A model generated the notes under the pieces. The model saw nothing but the letters and a program-made list of their open reading frames with translations, was not told where the DNA came from and made no database searches. This document shows, piece after piece, positions 1 to 7,868 of a stretch of DNA of 17,932 nucleotides. The translations under genes and the position numbers were made by a program. The stretch comes from Flavobacteriaceae bacterium. Its GTDB lineage: Bacteria; Bacteroidota; Bacteroidia; Flavobacteriales; Flavobacteriaceae. The stretch's first letter is position 1. Each line of letters starts with the position of its first letter. The DNA lies in the NCBI GenBank assembly GCA_030618945.1, contig JAUXCI010000018.1, forward strand, positions 1-17,932, in the 5' to 3' direction.

Positions 1-400
1 GGCACTGCGCCAATTCCACTTGGGTGTAGGCATAAGATGTTTGCGCCCTTTGAGCAAATATGTCAAGTATCAAATTGGTTCTGTCCAGTATTTTACAATC
101 CAGTATTTTTTCAATATTTCGCAATTGAGCAGGGTTCAATTCATCGTCAAAAATCACAGTTTTCACCTTCGTGCTATCAATAAAATTCTTTACCTCTTGC
201 AGTTTACCTGTTCCAATAAATGTCTTGGGGTTTGGGTATTCTAATCTTTGTGTGAATCTTTTGATCACAGTACCGCCAGCCGTATAGGTTAGGAACTCCA
301 GTTCATCCAAATATTCTTTAGACTTAAGCTCATTTTGTTCTTTTGTAATAACCCCTACCAGAACAACATTTTCAATATTAGAATCCCTTTTTTCTATCAT
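1..400 (-). CDS. hflX: GTPase HflX, N-terminal part (cut by window edge)
   Basis: Reading the minus strand from the ATG at 400 gives 133 codons with no stop to the window edge. The protein starts MIEKRDSNIENVVLVG and continues through a GTGK(L)QEVK stretch, a VIFDDELNPAQLRNIEK segment and a DRTNLILDIFAQRAQT segment ending in TQVELAQ. These are the conserved marks of the HflX N-terminal domain and of the start of its linker helices. HflX is a ribosome-associated GTPase that splits stalled or hibernating 70S ribosomes during stress. The G domain lies outside the window. The gene is divergent from the EEP gene at 475, with 74 bp between the starts. Identity is firm; only the length and the intactness of the rest are unknown. 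Confidence 0.93.
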   Translation of the reverse strand, partial: MIEKRDSNIENVVLVGVITKEQNELKSKEYLDELEFLTYTAGGTVIKRFTQRLEYPNPKTFIGTGKLQEVKNFIDSTKVKTVIFDDELNPAQLRNIEKILDCKILDRTNLILDIFAQRAQTSYAYTQVELAQC

Positions 401-404
401 AATT

Positions 405-412
405 CAAATTTA
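405..412 (-). promoter_or_regulatory. possible -7 element upstream of hflX
   Basis: On the minus strand this reads TAAATTTG, an exact match to the Bacteroidota -7 consensus TAnnTTTG. It ends only 4 bp before the hflX ATG, so transcription from it would begin at or almost at the start codon. I found no TTG at the usual 17-23 bp upstream spacing. The match could be chance in AT-rich DNA. Confidence 0.3.
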
Positions 413-474
413 CAATCCTTTTTACATTTATCTTATTGATTTTCCGTATTTTGGACTATCAGTCATAATTATTA

Positions 475-1419
475 ATGTCCCAAATCTTTTCCATAGCTTT
501 TTATAATCTGGAGAATCTTTTCGATTACGAAAATAACAAGTATACTTTAGATAAAGATTATACTCCTGAAGGAATTTATAAATGGGATCGCATTAAGTAT
601 TTTCAGAAAATAAATAACCTTGGACTTGTGATCTCAAAGATAGGTGAAATGAGATCAGCTCTTCCTCCTGTTTTCCTTGGCGTTTGCGAAATCGAAAATG
701 AAACCTGCTTACAGGATTTGATCAATACGGAAAATTTAAAACCCTTTGATTATCAATTCGTTTTTCACAAATCTGCAGACCAGCGCGGCATCAATGTTGG
801 ATTTCTCTATCAAAAAAGTCATTTCTCTCTTAAAGAAAGCATCAGCTTTCCTGTTGATTTGTCTCAAGATCACGGAACTGATACCACCAGAAATGTCCTT
901 CTAATAAAAGGAGAATTGTTTGGTGAGAAGGTTTCAATAATAGTGAATCATTGGCCCTCACGCACCAGCGGAACAATAAAAACGGATGCTAAAAGGCTTG
1001 AGGCTGCCAAATTAGTCCATCGTATCGTGAGCGAACTCTATGTCGAAGATCAGCATTCAAATATCATAATAATGGGCGATTTCAATGACGACCCTTTAAG
1101 CAAAAATATAAAAAAATATCTCTCTGATGGTTTTTTTAACCCTATGATCCGTTTCCAAAAAGAGAAAAAAGGATCGGTTAGACATAAAGGTAAATGGATC
1201 ATGTTTGATCAAATCATTATGAATAATAAACTCCTTAATTCAAATTGGTTTGAATACGTAGAGACTCATATATTTGTTGCGCCTTTTCTCAGCCAAAAAT
1301 CTGGCAGGCACAAAGGTAGCCCGAAAAGAACCTTTTTAGGTAAATTCTTTCAGGGAGGATATAGTGATCATTACCCGGTTTTTACATATTTCAAAACTCC
1401 TAAAACGAAAATTGATTGA
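475..1419 (+). CDS. endonuclease/exonuclease/phosphatase family protein, no signal peptide
   Basis: This 314-residue protein belongs to the DNase I-like EEP superfamily, Mg-dependent enzymes that cut phosphodiester or phosphomonoester bonds. The motifs appear in order: FYNLENLFD (9-17, with N11), a catalytic-Glu motif CEIEN (E72), NHWPSR (H159), GDFNDDP (D202, N204), FDQIIMN (D245) and SDHYP (D298, H299). All the catalytic positions look intact. The pattern resembles the MnuA/ExeM-type nucleases, but the substrate cannot be fixed from sequence. The ATG at 475 is preceded in frame by a stop at 466-468, so no N-terminal extension or export signal is possible and the protein is probably cytoplasmic. 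It is a paralogue of the secreted-looking protein at 5771-6829. It runs convergent to the lipoprotein gene that ends at 1445. Confidence 0.9.
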   Translation: MSQIFSIAFYNLENLFDYENNKYTLDKDYTPEGIYKWDRIKYFQKINNLGLVISKIGEMRSALPPVFLGVCEIENETCLQDLINTENLKPFDYQFVFHKSADQRGINVGFLYQKSHFSLKESISFPVDLSQDHGTDTTRNVLLIKGELFGEKVSIIVNHWPSRTSGTIKTDAKRLEAAKLVHRIVSELYVEDQHSNIIIMGDFNDDPLSKNIKKYLSDGFFNPMIRFQKEKKGSVRHKGKWIMFDQIIMNNKLLNSNWFEYVETHIFVAPFLSQKSGRHKGSPKRTFLGKFFQGGYSDHYPVFTYFKTPKTKID

Positions 1420-1444
1420 ATTGCGTAATAAATTGATAATAAAA

Positions 1445-2821
1445 TTAGTCTCCTATGATTAATATATTATCCAGATCATAAGTGGTAGATATACCTGGAT
1501 CAGATCCTAAATATCTGAAACCAAGATTTACCTTGCCATTAAGACATCCCAAATCTACTTCTCCTGAATTTTTAAATTCCTTATTGCTACCATCTCTTGT
1601 TCCATCAGAGAGCATTACATCCAATAACTGCCAGGAAGTCATATCTACATTTCCATTAAAATCGTTGCAAATCCAAACGCTTAAAACCCTTCCTTCTTCA
1701 AAAGTAGCCCTGGTATTAAATGTCAATCGCTCATTTTCAGTTATTTCAAGGTCTATAGACGGGCTTACTAACCAAACATCCATAACATTATCTCCAGAGT
1801 TATACGCTGATACCTGTAAAAATGAGTTTTCATCAGCGCTTCTCTTTTTGAACTTCCCATTCCCAAAATTGACATTTATATTAAACCATCCTCTCTCTTC
1901 AATATCCGATGTTGATTTGAATCCTTCAAAATCTTCATAGTATACAACCGTATTTCCGACCTCCTCCTCGTTGTTGCAGTCATAAAACTTCGGGTCACAT
2001 CGATCGGCATCATCAGAAATCAAAAAACTCGGGTCATTTAAAATCAAAACTATTTTGTCAGCATAATAATCTTTGAATAGCAAAGCGCTTATATGAAATC
2101 TTTCCTGTGGTAAAAGGTTTGAACGAAAATCTGAAAAAGTACTGGTAAAAAGGAAGCTTTTTACCCGATTATCACATTGCTCTATGATGCGTTCCCCATT
2201 ATACCGGTCAAAATTTTCGCTGGCAAATGTTTTACCCACTGCGTCTTTTGAGAATTGTAAGTCTGTTATCTTTACGTAGGTATTGATCATTTGATTCGAA
2301 ATCTCTTCCAACCTTATTTCTCTTGCCAAAATTTCTTCGGTCGTCTTTGACCTGACAATAAAATGATCCAAAAGGGCGTCAGGTATATTAGTTAACTTAT
2401 TTGCATTCAAATACCCCAATTGATACTGACCTTTTTCTTCTCTTATACTTAGACCTGAGAGTTTTATATAAATTTTTCTCCCAAAATTATATTTGGTATA
2501 ATAAGCCTTCATGTCAATAAGAACTACAATTCCATATTCCGGGTTCTCTATTTTATCCTGAATGATCATCGTCTTATAAAAATTACCCGCCTCGTCACTT
2601 GAAATCACAAACCCTTCGATAATTGCGTTGTTATTCTCACTAAAAGTATAGGCCTTTTCACCAGACTGTTTCAAGGCGTTGATGCTTGCCTTAATGTCCG
2701 AATTTGCTACTATTTCTACATCACTTGGAAGGATTATAGGTAAGGTAAAATCATTTTCAGGGATACATCCATAAAACGATAATATAATCGCAATCAAGGT
2801 AAAATTATATTTAATTGACAT
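1445..2821 (-). CDS. DUF5689 / choice-of-anchor-J type surface lipoprotein
   Basis: The product has 458 residues. A lipoprotein signal ends in SFYGC, with the lipidated Cys at 19. An N-terminal module (about 37-265) contains a GFVISSDEAGNFYKTMIIQD segment (70-89) followed by a GIVVLID strand, typical of Bacteroidota DUF5689 proteins. That pattern recalls the OB-fold modules found in extracellular nucleases (my inference). The C-terminal part (about 291-458) is a beta-rich choice-of-anchor-J/jelly-roll-like domain beginning VVYYEDFEGF and including DVWLVSPSIDL. The start lies 10 bp after the TonB-dependent receptor stop, so the two are almost certainly one transcript. The protein probably sits in the outer membrane, facing outward, and helps the receptor capture its ligand. 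The ligand is unknown. The ATG at 2821 places the signal peptide correctly. Confidence 0.8.
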   Translation of the reverse strand: MSIKYNFTLIAIILSFYGCIPENDFTLPIILPSDVEIVANSDIKASINALKQSGEKAYTFSENNNAIIEGFVISSDEAGNFYKTMIIQDKIENPEYGIVVLIDMKAYYTKYNFGRKIYIKLSGLSIREEKGQYQLGYLNANKLTNIPDALLDHFIVRSKTTEEILAREIRLEEISNQMINTYVKITDLQFSKDAVGKTFASENFDRYNGERIIEQCDNRVKSFLFTSTFSDFRSNLLPQERFHISALLFKDYYADKIVLILNDPSFLISDDADRCDPKFYDCNNEEEVGNTVVYYEDFEGFKSTSDIEERGWFNINVNFGNGKFKKRSADENSFLQVSAYNSGDNVMDVWLVSPSIDLEITENERLTFNTRATFEEGRVLSVWICNDFNGNVDMTSWQLLDVMLSDGTRDGSNKEFKNSGEVDLGCLNGKVNLGFRYLGSDPGISTTYDLDNILIIGD

Positions 2822-2831
2822 TTATTAATTT

Positions 2832-5630
2832 TTAGATTCTAATATAAAAGGACGTGAAAAATGTTGTGCCATAGCCAAACCAGTATTTTGGCCCGAATAG
2901 TGGTTTGTCACGACTTTTATCTTCCAGTAAGGTGTTGTAATTTGCGTTTCTGGCTTGTTCAAACCCTCCTGTTTGGTAAAAGGTGTTGGTGATATTATTT
3001 ACCGAGGCAAAGAAGCCAACATATTTATTTTTGAGCTTCCAGGATTTGCCGCCCACCATATTGACAATTGAATAAGGAGCTATGCTTTCCTGTTCTAAAA
3101 GGGCCGCAGCCACAGCCGGATCATATTCTATGATAGGCTGACCATCTGCATCTAAATAAAAGTTTTGAGTTCGGTTTATGGGAGCGATATCGAGATAAGC
3201 TTGTTCAAAATGATTGAAACTTATACCAAACCACCAATAACTCGGGCTTGAATATTCAAAGCCCAAAGAAAAGGCTCGTCGCGGGCCTCCTGCCACAGAA
3301 TAATTTTTTAAATATGATGCGCCCAGTTGAATTGGATCTTCAAAATCATCTGAAGTCAAATAAAGGTTAGGATTACTTGAATAGACGGATTTGCCAATAG
3401 CTGCGACTCCCTTTAAGGTAAAATTGATCAATATGGGAACTTTGATACTTACTTCAATTCCCATGTTATTTTTATCGATTCCTGTAAGAATTTCTTGTAC
3501 ATAGGCATTTGTGTCAGAGTTTTCAAGGCCTGTAAGCCCATCGGCATAATAAAATGAGATCTTGGACTGATCTTTTAATGAAACATAATACATCGTCATC
3601 TTGGTGCTTATTGAAGGATGTCTAAATAAATAGCTTCCATCAAATGCAATTGCATTTTCTTTTTTAAGCCCAATAACGATGTCATTATTCTGGCGCGCAT
3701 TGGAAAATACATTCCTCATTGGTGGCGGTGTTTCCAAATAATTCGCGTTGATGGAAAAAAGATGTCTTCCTGTTAGTTTATATGTTATCCCAGATTTAAA
3801 ACTCATGGCATAAAAATTCAATTTCCTGCTTTCACCTAAAGATTCCTTTCCTGGAAATGCACCATTTTCATAATTTCCGGTTCTTTGATAGCTGCTGGAA
3901 TTAATCTTAATGGCTAAGAATGCTTCTGTTTTTCGTGAAATGTAATTGCCCGATACAAAACCCTTCCATTGACTTGCATCCAGTACATAGTTATATTTAA
4001 ACTTCTCTTTTTCATCTACAATCCTGTTGATTTTCAAAAGGTTGCTTTGTGCTTCTTTCCAGTTGTCGGCAAAGGTATCAACATCCAAATATCCTTTACC
4101 TCCCAGTAAATCAAGCATATAAGCATAGTTTTCTGATTGATACAAGGCCATTGAAAAAGAAGCGTCCATGGTAAAACGATCATTTAACTTTTTGTGCGCC
4201 CAAAAGTCAAGAGACAGATAAGTATCGTCATGTCGGTCTTCGTATAAAACATAAATTGAGTTTCCTGTAATCGACAGTTGTTGATTCGCCTCATATAAGC
4301 TGGGCCAATCAACTTGCCCCTTAGATGAAAATTCTTTCTCTGCTAAATATGCGCCAGCATAATCCGGATGCCCAGCGTCTCTCAAAAAATAGCTGGGCAA
4401 TTTTTGATAATAGGTTGGATCAGGACTATTTCCTCCACCCACAATGCTTTGTGACTCTTCTATCCAACGCCCTCCCCCATAATCCAATCTACTCGAGCCC
4501 ACATTCCCAAATTGATAGGTAAAGTGGCTTCGAAAAAGGGTTGTGGCATTGATTTTAAACTCATGATTGAACTGAAAAATGGGTTCAACGGTTCTTTTTA
4601 GTCGGGAATTTCTTTTGCTTCCTTCCTGAAATCCCCAATAGGAATTGTATTTAATGTCCTTCAAATCGTAAACCTCCTGTGTCATGGGTGCTGATTTTCC
4701 TCTTTCATTATACGCGTAAATTAGGGTTGCATTCACGGTATGTTTTTTGCCGATTTTCTTGTCAATAGAAGCCATTGCAGAGTAGGCCTTATACATCGTT
4801 CCTGATCGAAACCCCTCATCACCAATTCTTACTGAACCCGAAAAAGTATAGGCCCATCCTTTTTTTAAAAGACCGCTTGAATAAGTTACCATCAATCGAT
4901 TTAAATAACTTTTGTTTGATGCGGCGTATGATATTTTTATGGTCTTCTTCTGCGCTATTGCGCTGCTGTTTATATTAATCGTAGAAGACAAGCTGCCCAA
5001 ATCATAGGGAGAAATCATTAAACCTGGGTAAACCACCTGATTTCTCAAAGCATCATTGAGGCCTCCCCAATTACTCCATTCTGGGCGATTGTTAAAGATT
5101 TTATTCATTCTAACACCGTTTAGCATGATTAGGTTAAACTCTGATCCTAAATTCCTTGGTTTGAAAAATGTCATACCAAAATCAAAGGCAGCAGTACGTG
5201 CAAAAAGGCTCTTTGAAGCAGCCAGTACGCCCGTGATATAATTTGAATCTTCATTCCCTTCTTCCAAATCCTGAGGGCTTAATTCCACCCATTTATCTTC
5301 CGAATTTTCAAATTGTGCAGGAGTTAGTTTGATCTTTCCAATAGATACCGTTTCTGTATTTTCCGGAAATTTAATTGGCATTTTTAACGTTTGATATCCT
5401 TCTAAACTGAATTCTAAAACCAGCTCCTGGTCAGAAAATATAAGCAGCGAAAAAAAACCGGCTTCATCCGAAAAACCTTGTCCCACATTTGGTGACATCT
5501 TGATTAACACATTTCCCAAAGCTTCTAGACTCATTTTATCAAGTACGCTTCCTTTAAGCTCATATTGAATTTGTCCTCTAATGCTGTTCGAAAATAAAAA
5601 ATACGCTAAAACAAAAATTAGAAATTTCAT
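2832..5630 (-). CDS. TonB-dependent receptor with carboxypeptidase-like N-terminal domain
   Basis: This is a 932-residue outer-membrane receptor. A Sec signal peptide (about 1-19, cleaved near SIRG/Q) is followed by a carboxypeptidase-regulatory-like domain (about 22-105: LKGSVLD, GQGFSDEAGFFSLLI, LEFSLEGYQTL). A TonB plug follows (about 125-225, including LIMLNGVRMN, a short form of the plug core, and YDLGSLSSTININ). The rest, to 932, is a long beta-barrel rich in alternating aromatic strands and ending FFTSFYIRI. Family members import ligands too large or scarce for porins, powered by TonB-ExbBD. This one is not a typical SusC: its partner at 1445-2821 is a DUF5689 lipoprotein rather than SusD. 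Its start is 140 bp from the divergent EEP gene at 5771. Ligand specificity cannot be read from the sequence; flanking EEP genes suggest nucleic acid or organic phosphate. Confidence 0.9.
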   Translation of the reverse strand: MKFLIFVLAYFLFSNSIRGQIQYELKGSVLDKMSLEALGNVLIKMSPNVGQGFSDEAGFFSLLIFSDQELVLEFSLEGYQTLKMPIKFPENTETVSIGKIKLTPAQFENSEDKWVELSPQDLEEGNEDSNYITGVLAASKSLFARTAAFDFGMTFFKPRNLGSEFNLIMLNGVRMNKIFNNRPEWSNWGGLNDALRNQVVYPGLMISPYDLGSLSSTININSSAIAQKKTIKISYAASNKSYLNRLMVTYSSGLLKKGWAYTFSGSVRIGDEGFRSGTMYKAYSAMASIDKKIGKKHTVNATLIYAYNERGKSAPMTQEVYDLKDIKYNSYWGFQEGSKRNSRLKRTVEPIFQFNHEFKINATTLFRSHFTYQFGNVGSSRLDYGGGRWIEESQSIVGGGNSPDPTYYQKLPSYFLRDAGHPDYAGAYLAEKEFSSKGQVDWPSLYEANQQLSITGNSIYVLYEDRHDDTYLSLDFWAHKKLNDRFTMDASFSMALYQSENYAYMLDLLGGKGYLDVDTFADNWKEAQSNLLKINRIVDEKEKFKYNYVLDASQWKGFVSGNYISRKTEAFLAIKINSSSYQRTGNYENGAFPGKESLGESRKLNFYAMSFKSGITYKLTGRHLFSINANYLETPPPMRNVFSNARQNNDIVIGLKKENAIAFDGSYLFRHPSISTKMTMYYVSLKDQSKISFYYADGLTGLENSDTNAYVQEILTGIDKNNMGIEVSIKVPILINFTLKGVAAIGKSVYSSNPNLYLTSDDFEDPIQLGASYLKNYSVAGGPRRAFSLGFEYSSPSYWWFGISFNHFEQAYLDIAPINRTQNFYLDADGQPIIEYDPAVAAALLEQESIAPYSIVNMVGGKSWKLKNKYVGFFASVNNITNTFYQTGGFEQARNANYNTLLEDKSRDKPLFGPKYWFGYGTTFFTSFYIRI

Positions 5631-5711
5631 ACAAGGCTGAGTCTAAAATAAACTGACATCTTATTGATGCTTAAAGCGCAATCATGTAAACACCTAAAAA
5701 AATATATATCA

Positions 5712-5732
5712 AAAGGTGCTGACCTTTAAGGT
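5712..5732. promoter_or_regulatory. overlapping palindromes in the receptor/EEP divergent region
   Basis: AAAGGT (5712-5717) and ACCTTT (5722-5727) form a perfect inverted repeat with a 4-bp spacer. The right half then pairs again with AAGGT (5728-5732) across a single T. The result is three alternating AAGGT/ACCTT blocks in the only region that could hold promoters for both the receptor operon and the secreted EEP gene. This fits an operator for a dimeric regulator, but no bound regulator is known and no promoter was clearly found beside it. Confidence 0.25.
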
Positions 5733-5770
5733 GGTCTCAGACTAAATAAAACCTTTGACATTCCCATATT

Positions 5771-6829
5771 TTGAACAAGAAACTTCACATATCATATTCA
5801 TTTGCTTTTTTGTTCATCTTAACAAGCCTTCATTGTCAAAATACCAGGTATAAAATAAGAACGGTTGCTTTTTACAATGTTGAAAACCTATTCGACACCA
5901 TTGATGACCCTGATATTTTGGATGACGATTATACCAAAGAAGGGAAAAACAATTACACCGCGTCTGATTACCATCATAAAATTGATAATATTGCCTCCGT
6001 AGTCGCTAAAATTGGTGCTGGTTTGGCTAAAACCAGTCCTGTAATTCTAGGTCTCGCTGAAATCGAAAATCACAGTGTGCTTGAAGATTTAATTAGATCT
6101 GAACACATCAAGCCTTTTCAATATCAGATCATTCATTTTGATTCTCCTGATAGACGCGGAATAGATGTTGCTTTGATATATCAGGAAAAGCTTTTTAAGC
6201 CGATCCACCAGGAAAATGTTGAACTGCGAATATGGGATGAAAAGGGTGGGCGAATATATACCCGAGACCTTTTATGGGTTAGCGGGATTATGGATGATGA
6301 AGTAATCCATATTATAGTAAATCATTGGCCATCGAGACGGGGAGGAAGAAGCAGAAGTGATCCAAAAAGAATGAAGGCCGCGTTTATAGTAAGGCAGATT
6401 ATTGGAAGAATTTATAAGGAACAACCCAGGGCAAAAATAATTATTATGGGCGATTTTAATGATGACCCCATCAATAAGAGTCTTACAAAAGGATTAATCG
6501 AAAATTCCGAAAACGATCAAACAACTATCACAAAGCTCTTCAATCCTATGGAAGGAATGTATAAAAAGGGATATAACACTCTAGCATATAGAGATGGATT
6601 AAACTTATTCGATCAAGTGATTATGAGTACATATTTATTGAGAAAGGAGCCTTCAATTGCTGGTTTGGCTTTTTTAAAAGCGGGCATTTACAATCCAGAA
6701 TTTATAACCACCCAATCTGGAAAATATAAAGGCTATCCTTATCGAAGTTTTAAAAATAACAAATATGTTGGAGGCTTTAGTGATCATTACCCCGTTTATG
6801 TTCATTTGATCAAACCATATTCAGATTAG
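5771..6829 (+). CDS. secreted endonuclease/exonuclease/phosphatase family protein
   Basis: The 352-residue product is an EEP-superfamily enzyme with an N-terminal export signal: positive start NKK, hydrophobic stretch 11-20, and a Cys at 22. The preceding residues SLH are a poor lipobox, so lipidation is doubtful. The catalytic motifs follow: FYNVENLFD (34-42), AEIEN (E97), NHWPSR (H185), GDFNDDP (D228, N230), FDQVIMS (D281) and SDHYP (D338, H339). It aligns along its length with the unsecreted paralogue at 475-1419. Likely activity is periplasmic or surface nuclease or phosphodiesterase. The start is TTG: an in-frame stop at 5756-5758 rules out anything further upstream, and no ATG occurs before the signal sequence. 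The gene is divergent from the receptor operon. Its last 9 bp overlap a possible small minus-strand gene. Confidence 0.88.
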   Translation: MNKKLHISYSFAFLFILTSLHCQNTRYKIRTVAFYNVENLFDTIDDPDILDDDYTKEGKNNYTASDYHHKIDNIASVVAKIGAGLAKTSPVILGLAEIENHSVLEDLIRSEHIKPFQYQIIHFDSPDRRGIDVALIYQEKLFKPIHQENVELRIWDEKGGRIYTRDLLWVSGIMDDEVIHIIVNHWPSRRGGRSRSDPKRMKAAFIVRQIIGRIYKEQPRAKIIIMGDFNDDPINKSLTKGLIENSENDQTTITKLFNPMEGMYKKGYNTLAYRDGLNLFDQVIMSTYLLRKEPSIAGLAFLKAGIYNPEFITTQSGKYKGYPYRSFKNNKYVGGFSDHYPVYVHLIKPYSD

Positions 6830-6961
6830 TTTACTATATATTTCGATAATGGCTTCTATTTTTTGATTTCTTTTATCTAGAGATAATACAAATACAGAAA
6901 AAAAACTCAATATTAGTAATATCTTTATCCTTTTCATTATTTTAGTCTTTTTGGGACTCAT
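6821..6961 (-). CDS. possible small membrane or exported protein (46 aa)
   Basis: The ATG at 6961 opens 46 codons ending in TGA at 6821-6823. The protein has a Lys/Arg-rich start (MSPKKTKIMKRIK), a hydrophobic stretch ILLILSFFSVFVLSL (14-28) and a short charged tail with an amphipathic run IEAIIEIYSKLI. A second Met at residue 9 gives an equally plausible start. The form is that of a small membrane protein or a signal-peptide-bearing short product, and it lies in an otherwise empty 187-bp gap. It overlaps the 3' end of the secreted EEP gene on the opposite strand by 9 bp. No promoter or homologue was recognised, and a chance ORF in AT-rich DNA remains possible. Confidence 0.3.
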   Translation of the reverse strand: MSPKKTKIMKRIKILLILSFFSVFVLSLDKRNQKIEAIIEIYSKLI

Positions 6962-7002
6962 GCTCAATATTATATGGTTTATGCTCTTTTGCAAATGACT
7001 AT

Positions 7003-7010
7003 TATCTTTG
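7003..7010 (+). promoter_or_regulatory. possible -7 element before the DUF695 gene
   Basis: TATCTTTG matches the Bacteroidota -7 consensus TAnnTTTG exactly and ends 6 bp before the ATG at 7017. The nearest TTG upstream (6989-6991) is too close for the usual -33 spacing. If it is used, the transcript would have almost no leader, and the upstream TTG codon at 7008 could not be the start. Confidence 0.35.
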
Positions 7011-7016
7011 TTTAAA

Positions 7017-7856
7017 ATGTTAACATTGAAATTATTATCCTCACATTATAATTCATATTTGGTCCTTATCATAGGCTTCTTTCTTCTTATTAATACAACT
7101 GTAGAAGCTCAGGAAGACTGGGTGGAATATATTACAATGAAAGATAAAGGGGTAATGTCAATTGCCATCGACCTTAGTGTTGACATGGCTAAGCCGAACT
7201 ATAAAAACCTACTCATCGTTGGTACTCGCTACAGGTCCTGTTTAAAAAACGGATTTCCCAAAGAAGAAGGTCTTGATAAATTATACGCTTATTCTGATTC
7301 CACTTCAGCGGTTATCAACAAGAGCAGCAAGAACAGATTAGTGGGGATTATTACCTATCAATGCATGGGGTTTGATGTATATTATGTAAAAGACACCCTT
7401 GATATAAGAACAAATTTAGATACGCTTATTCAGAAAAACTTTAGCGCACCAGATGCTTATGTTGAAATTAAGAAGGATAAATCATGGAATTATTACTATG
7501 ATTTTCTTTATCCAAAGAATATTTCAATAGAATTTTTATTCAACCAGGAGTATTTGCATGATTTAGTTCTTCAGGGTGATGATTTGAAAGGGCTCAGAAA
7601 GGTAAATCACTGGCTTTATTTTTCGGGGGTGAAATCAAGAAATACCGCTGGAGAGCGTCTGAAAGAATTAAATTTTTCTCTGGACGCTATTGCCTATAAA
7701 AAAGAAAGCAAAACCCCATATGAGCTTAAAATTTCGAGACACGATTCTATCAATCCCGATTCCATAGAACAATTAACCACTATGTTAAGAATATTATGTG
7801 CTTCTCAAAAAGGTCAATATGATGGGTGGAGTACCGAGGTAAAGGCTTTAGAATAA
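7017..7856 (+). CDS. secreted DUF695 / RraB-like domain protein
   Basis: From the ATG at 7017 the product has 279 residues: a signal peptide (about 1-31, hydrophobic core YLVLIIGFFLLIN, cleavage near VEA/QED), then a DUF695-like domain (EDWVEYITMKDKG, MSIAIDLSV) over the first half. The C-terminal third resembles the RraB-type domain, ending GQYDGWSTEVKALE. Both assignments are from memory of these families. Cytoplasmic RraB inhibits RNase E in gammaproteobacteria; an exported version cannot do that, so the function is unknown. An in-frame TTG at 7008 would add three residues, but it lies inside the possible -7 element. Only 12 bp separate the gene from the methyltransferase gene downstream, suggesting one transcript. 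Confidence 0.65.
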   Translation: MLTLKLLSSHYNSYLVLIIGFFLLINTTVEAQEDWVEYITMKDKGVMSIAIDLSVDMAKPNYKNLLIVGTRYRSCLKNGFPKEEGLDKLYAYSDSTSAVINKSSKNRLVGIITYQCMGFDVYYVKDTLDIRTNLDTLIQKNFSAPDAYVEIKKDKSWNYYYDFLYPKNISIEFLFNQEYLHDLVLQGDDLKGLRKVNHWLYFSGVKSRNTAGERLKELNFSLDAIAYKKESKTPYELKISRHDSINPDSIEQLTTMLRILCASQKGQYDGWSTEVKALE

Positions 7857-7868
7857 ATTTCTCAGACA

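Noticed and set aside
20..244. 74-codon plus-strand ORF at the left edge
   Set aside because: Antisense to hflX, whose minus-strand frame is clearly conserved.
1482..1940. 152-codon plus-strand ORF opposite the DUF5689 lipoprotein
   Set aside because: It lies wholly antisense to a convincing lipoprotein gene; its translation is low-complexity and rich in Ser/Leu/Pro with no recognisable domain.
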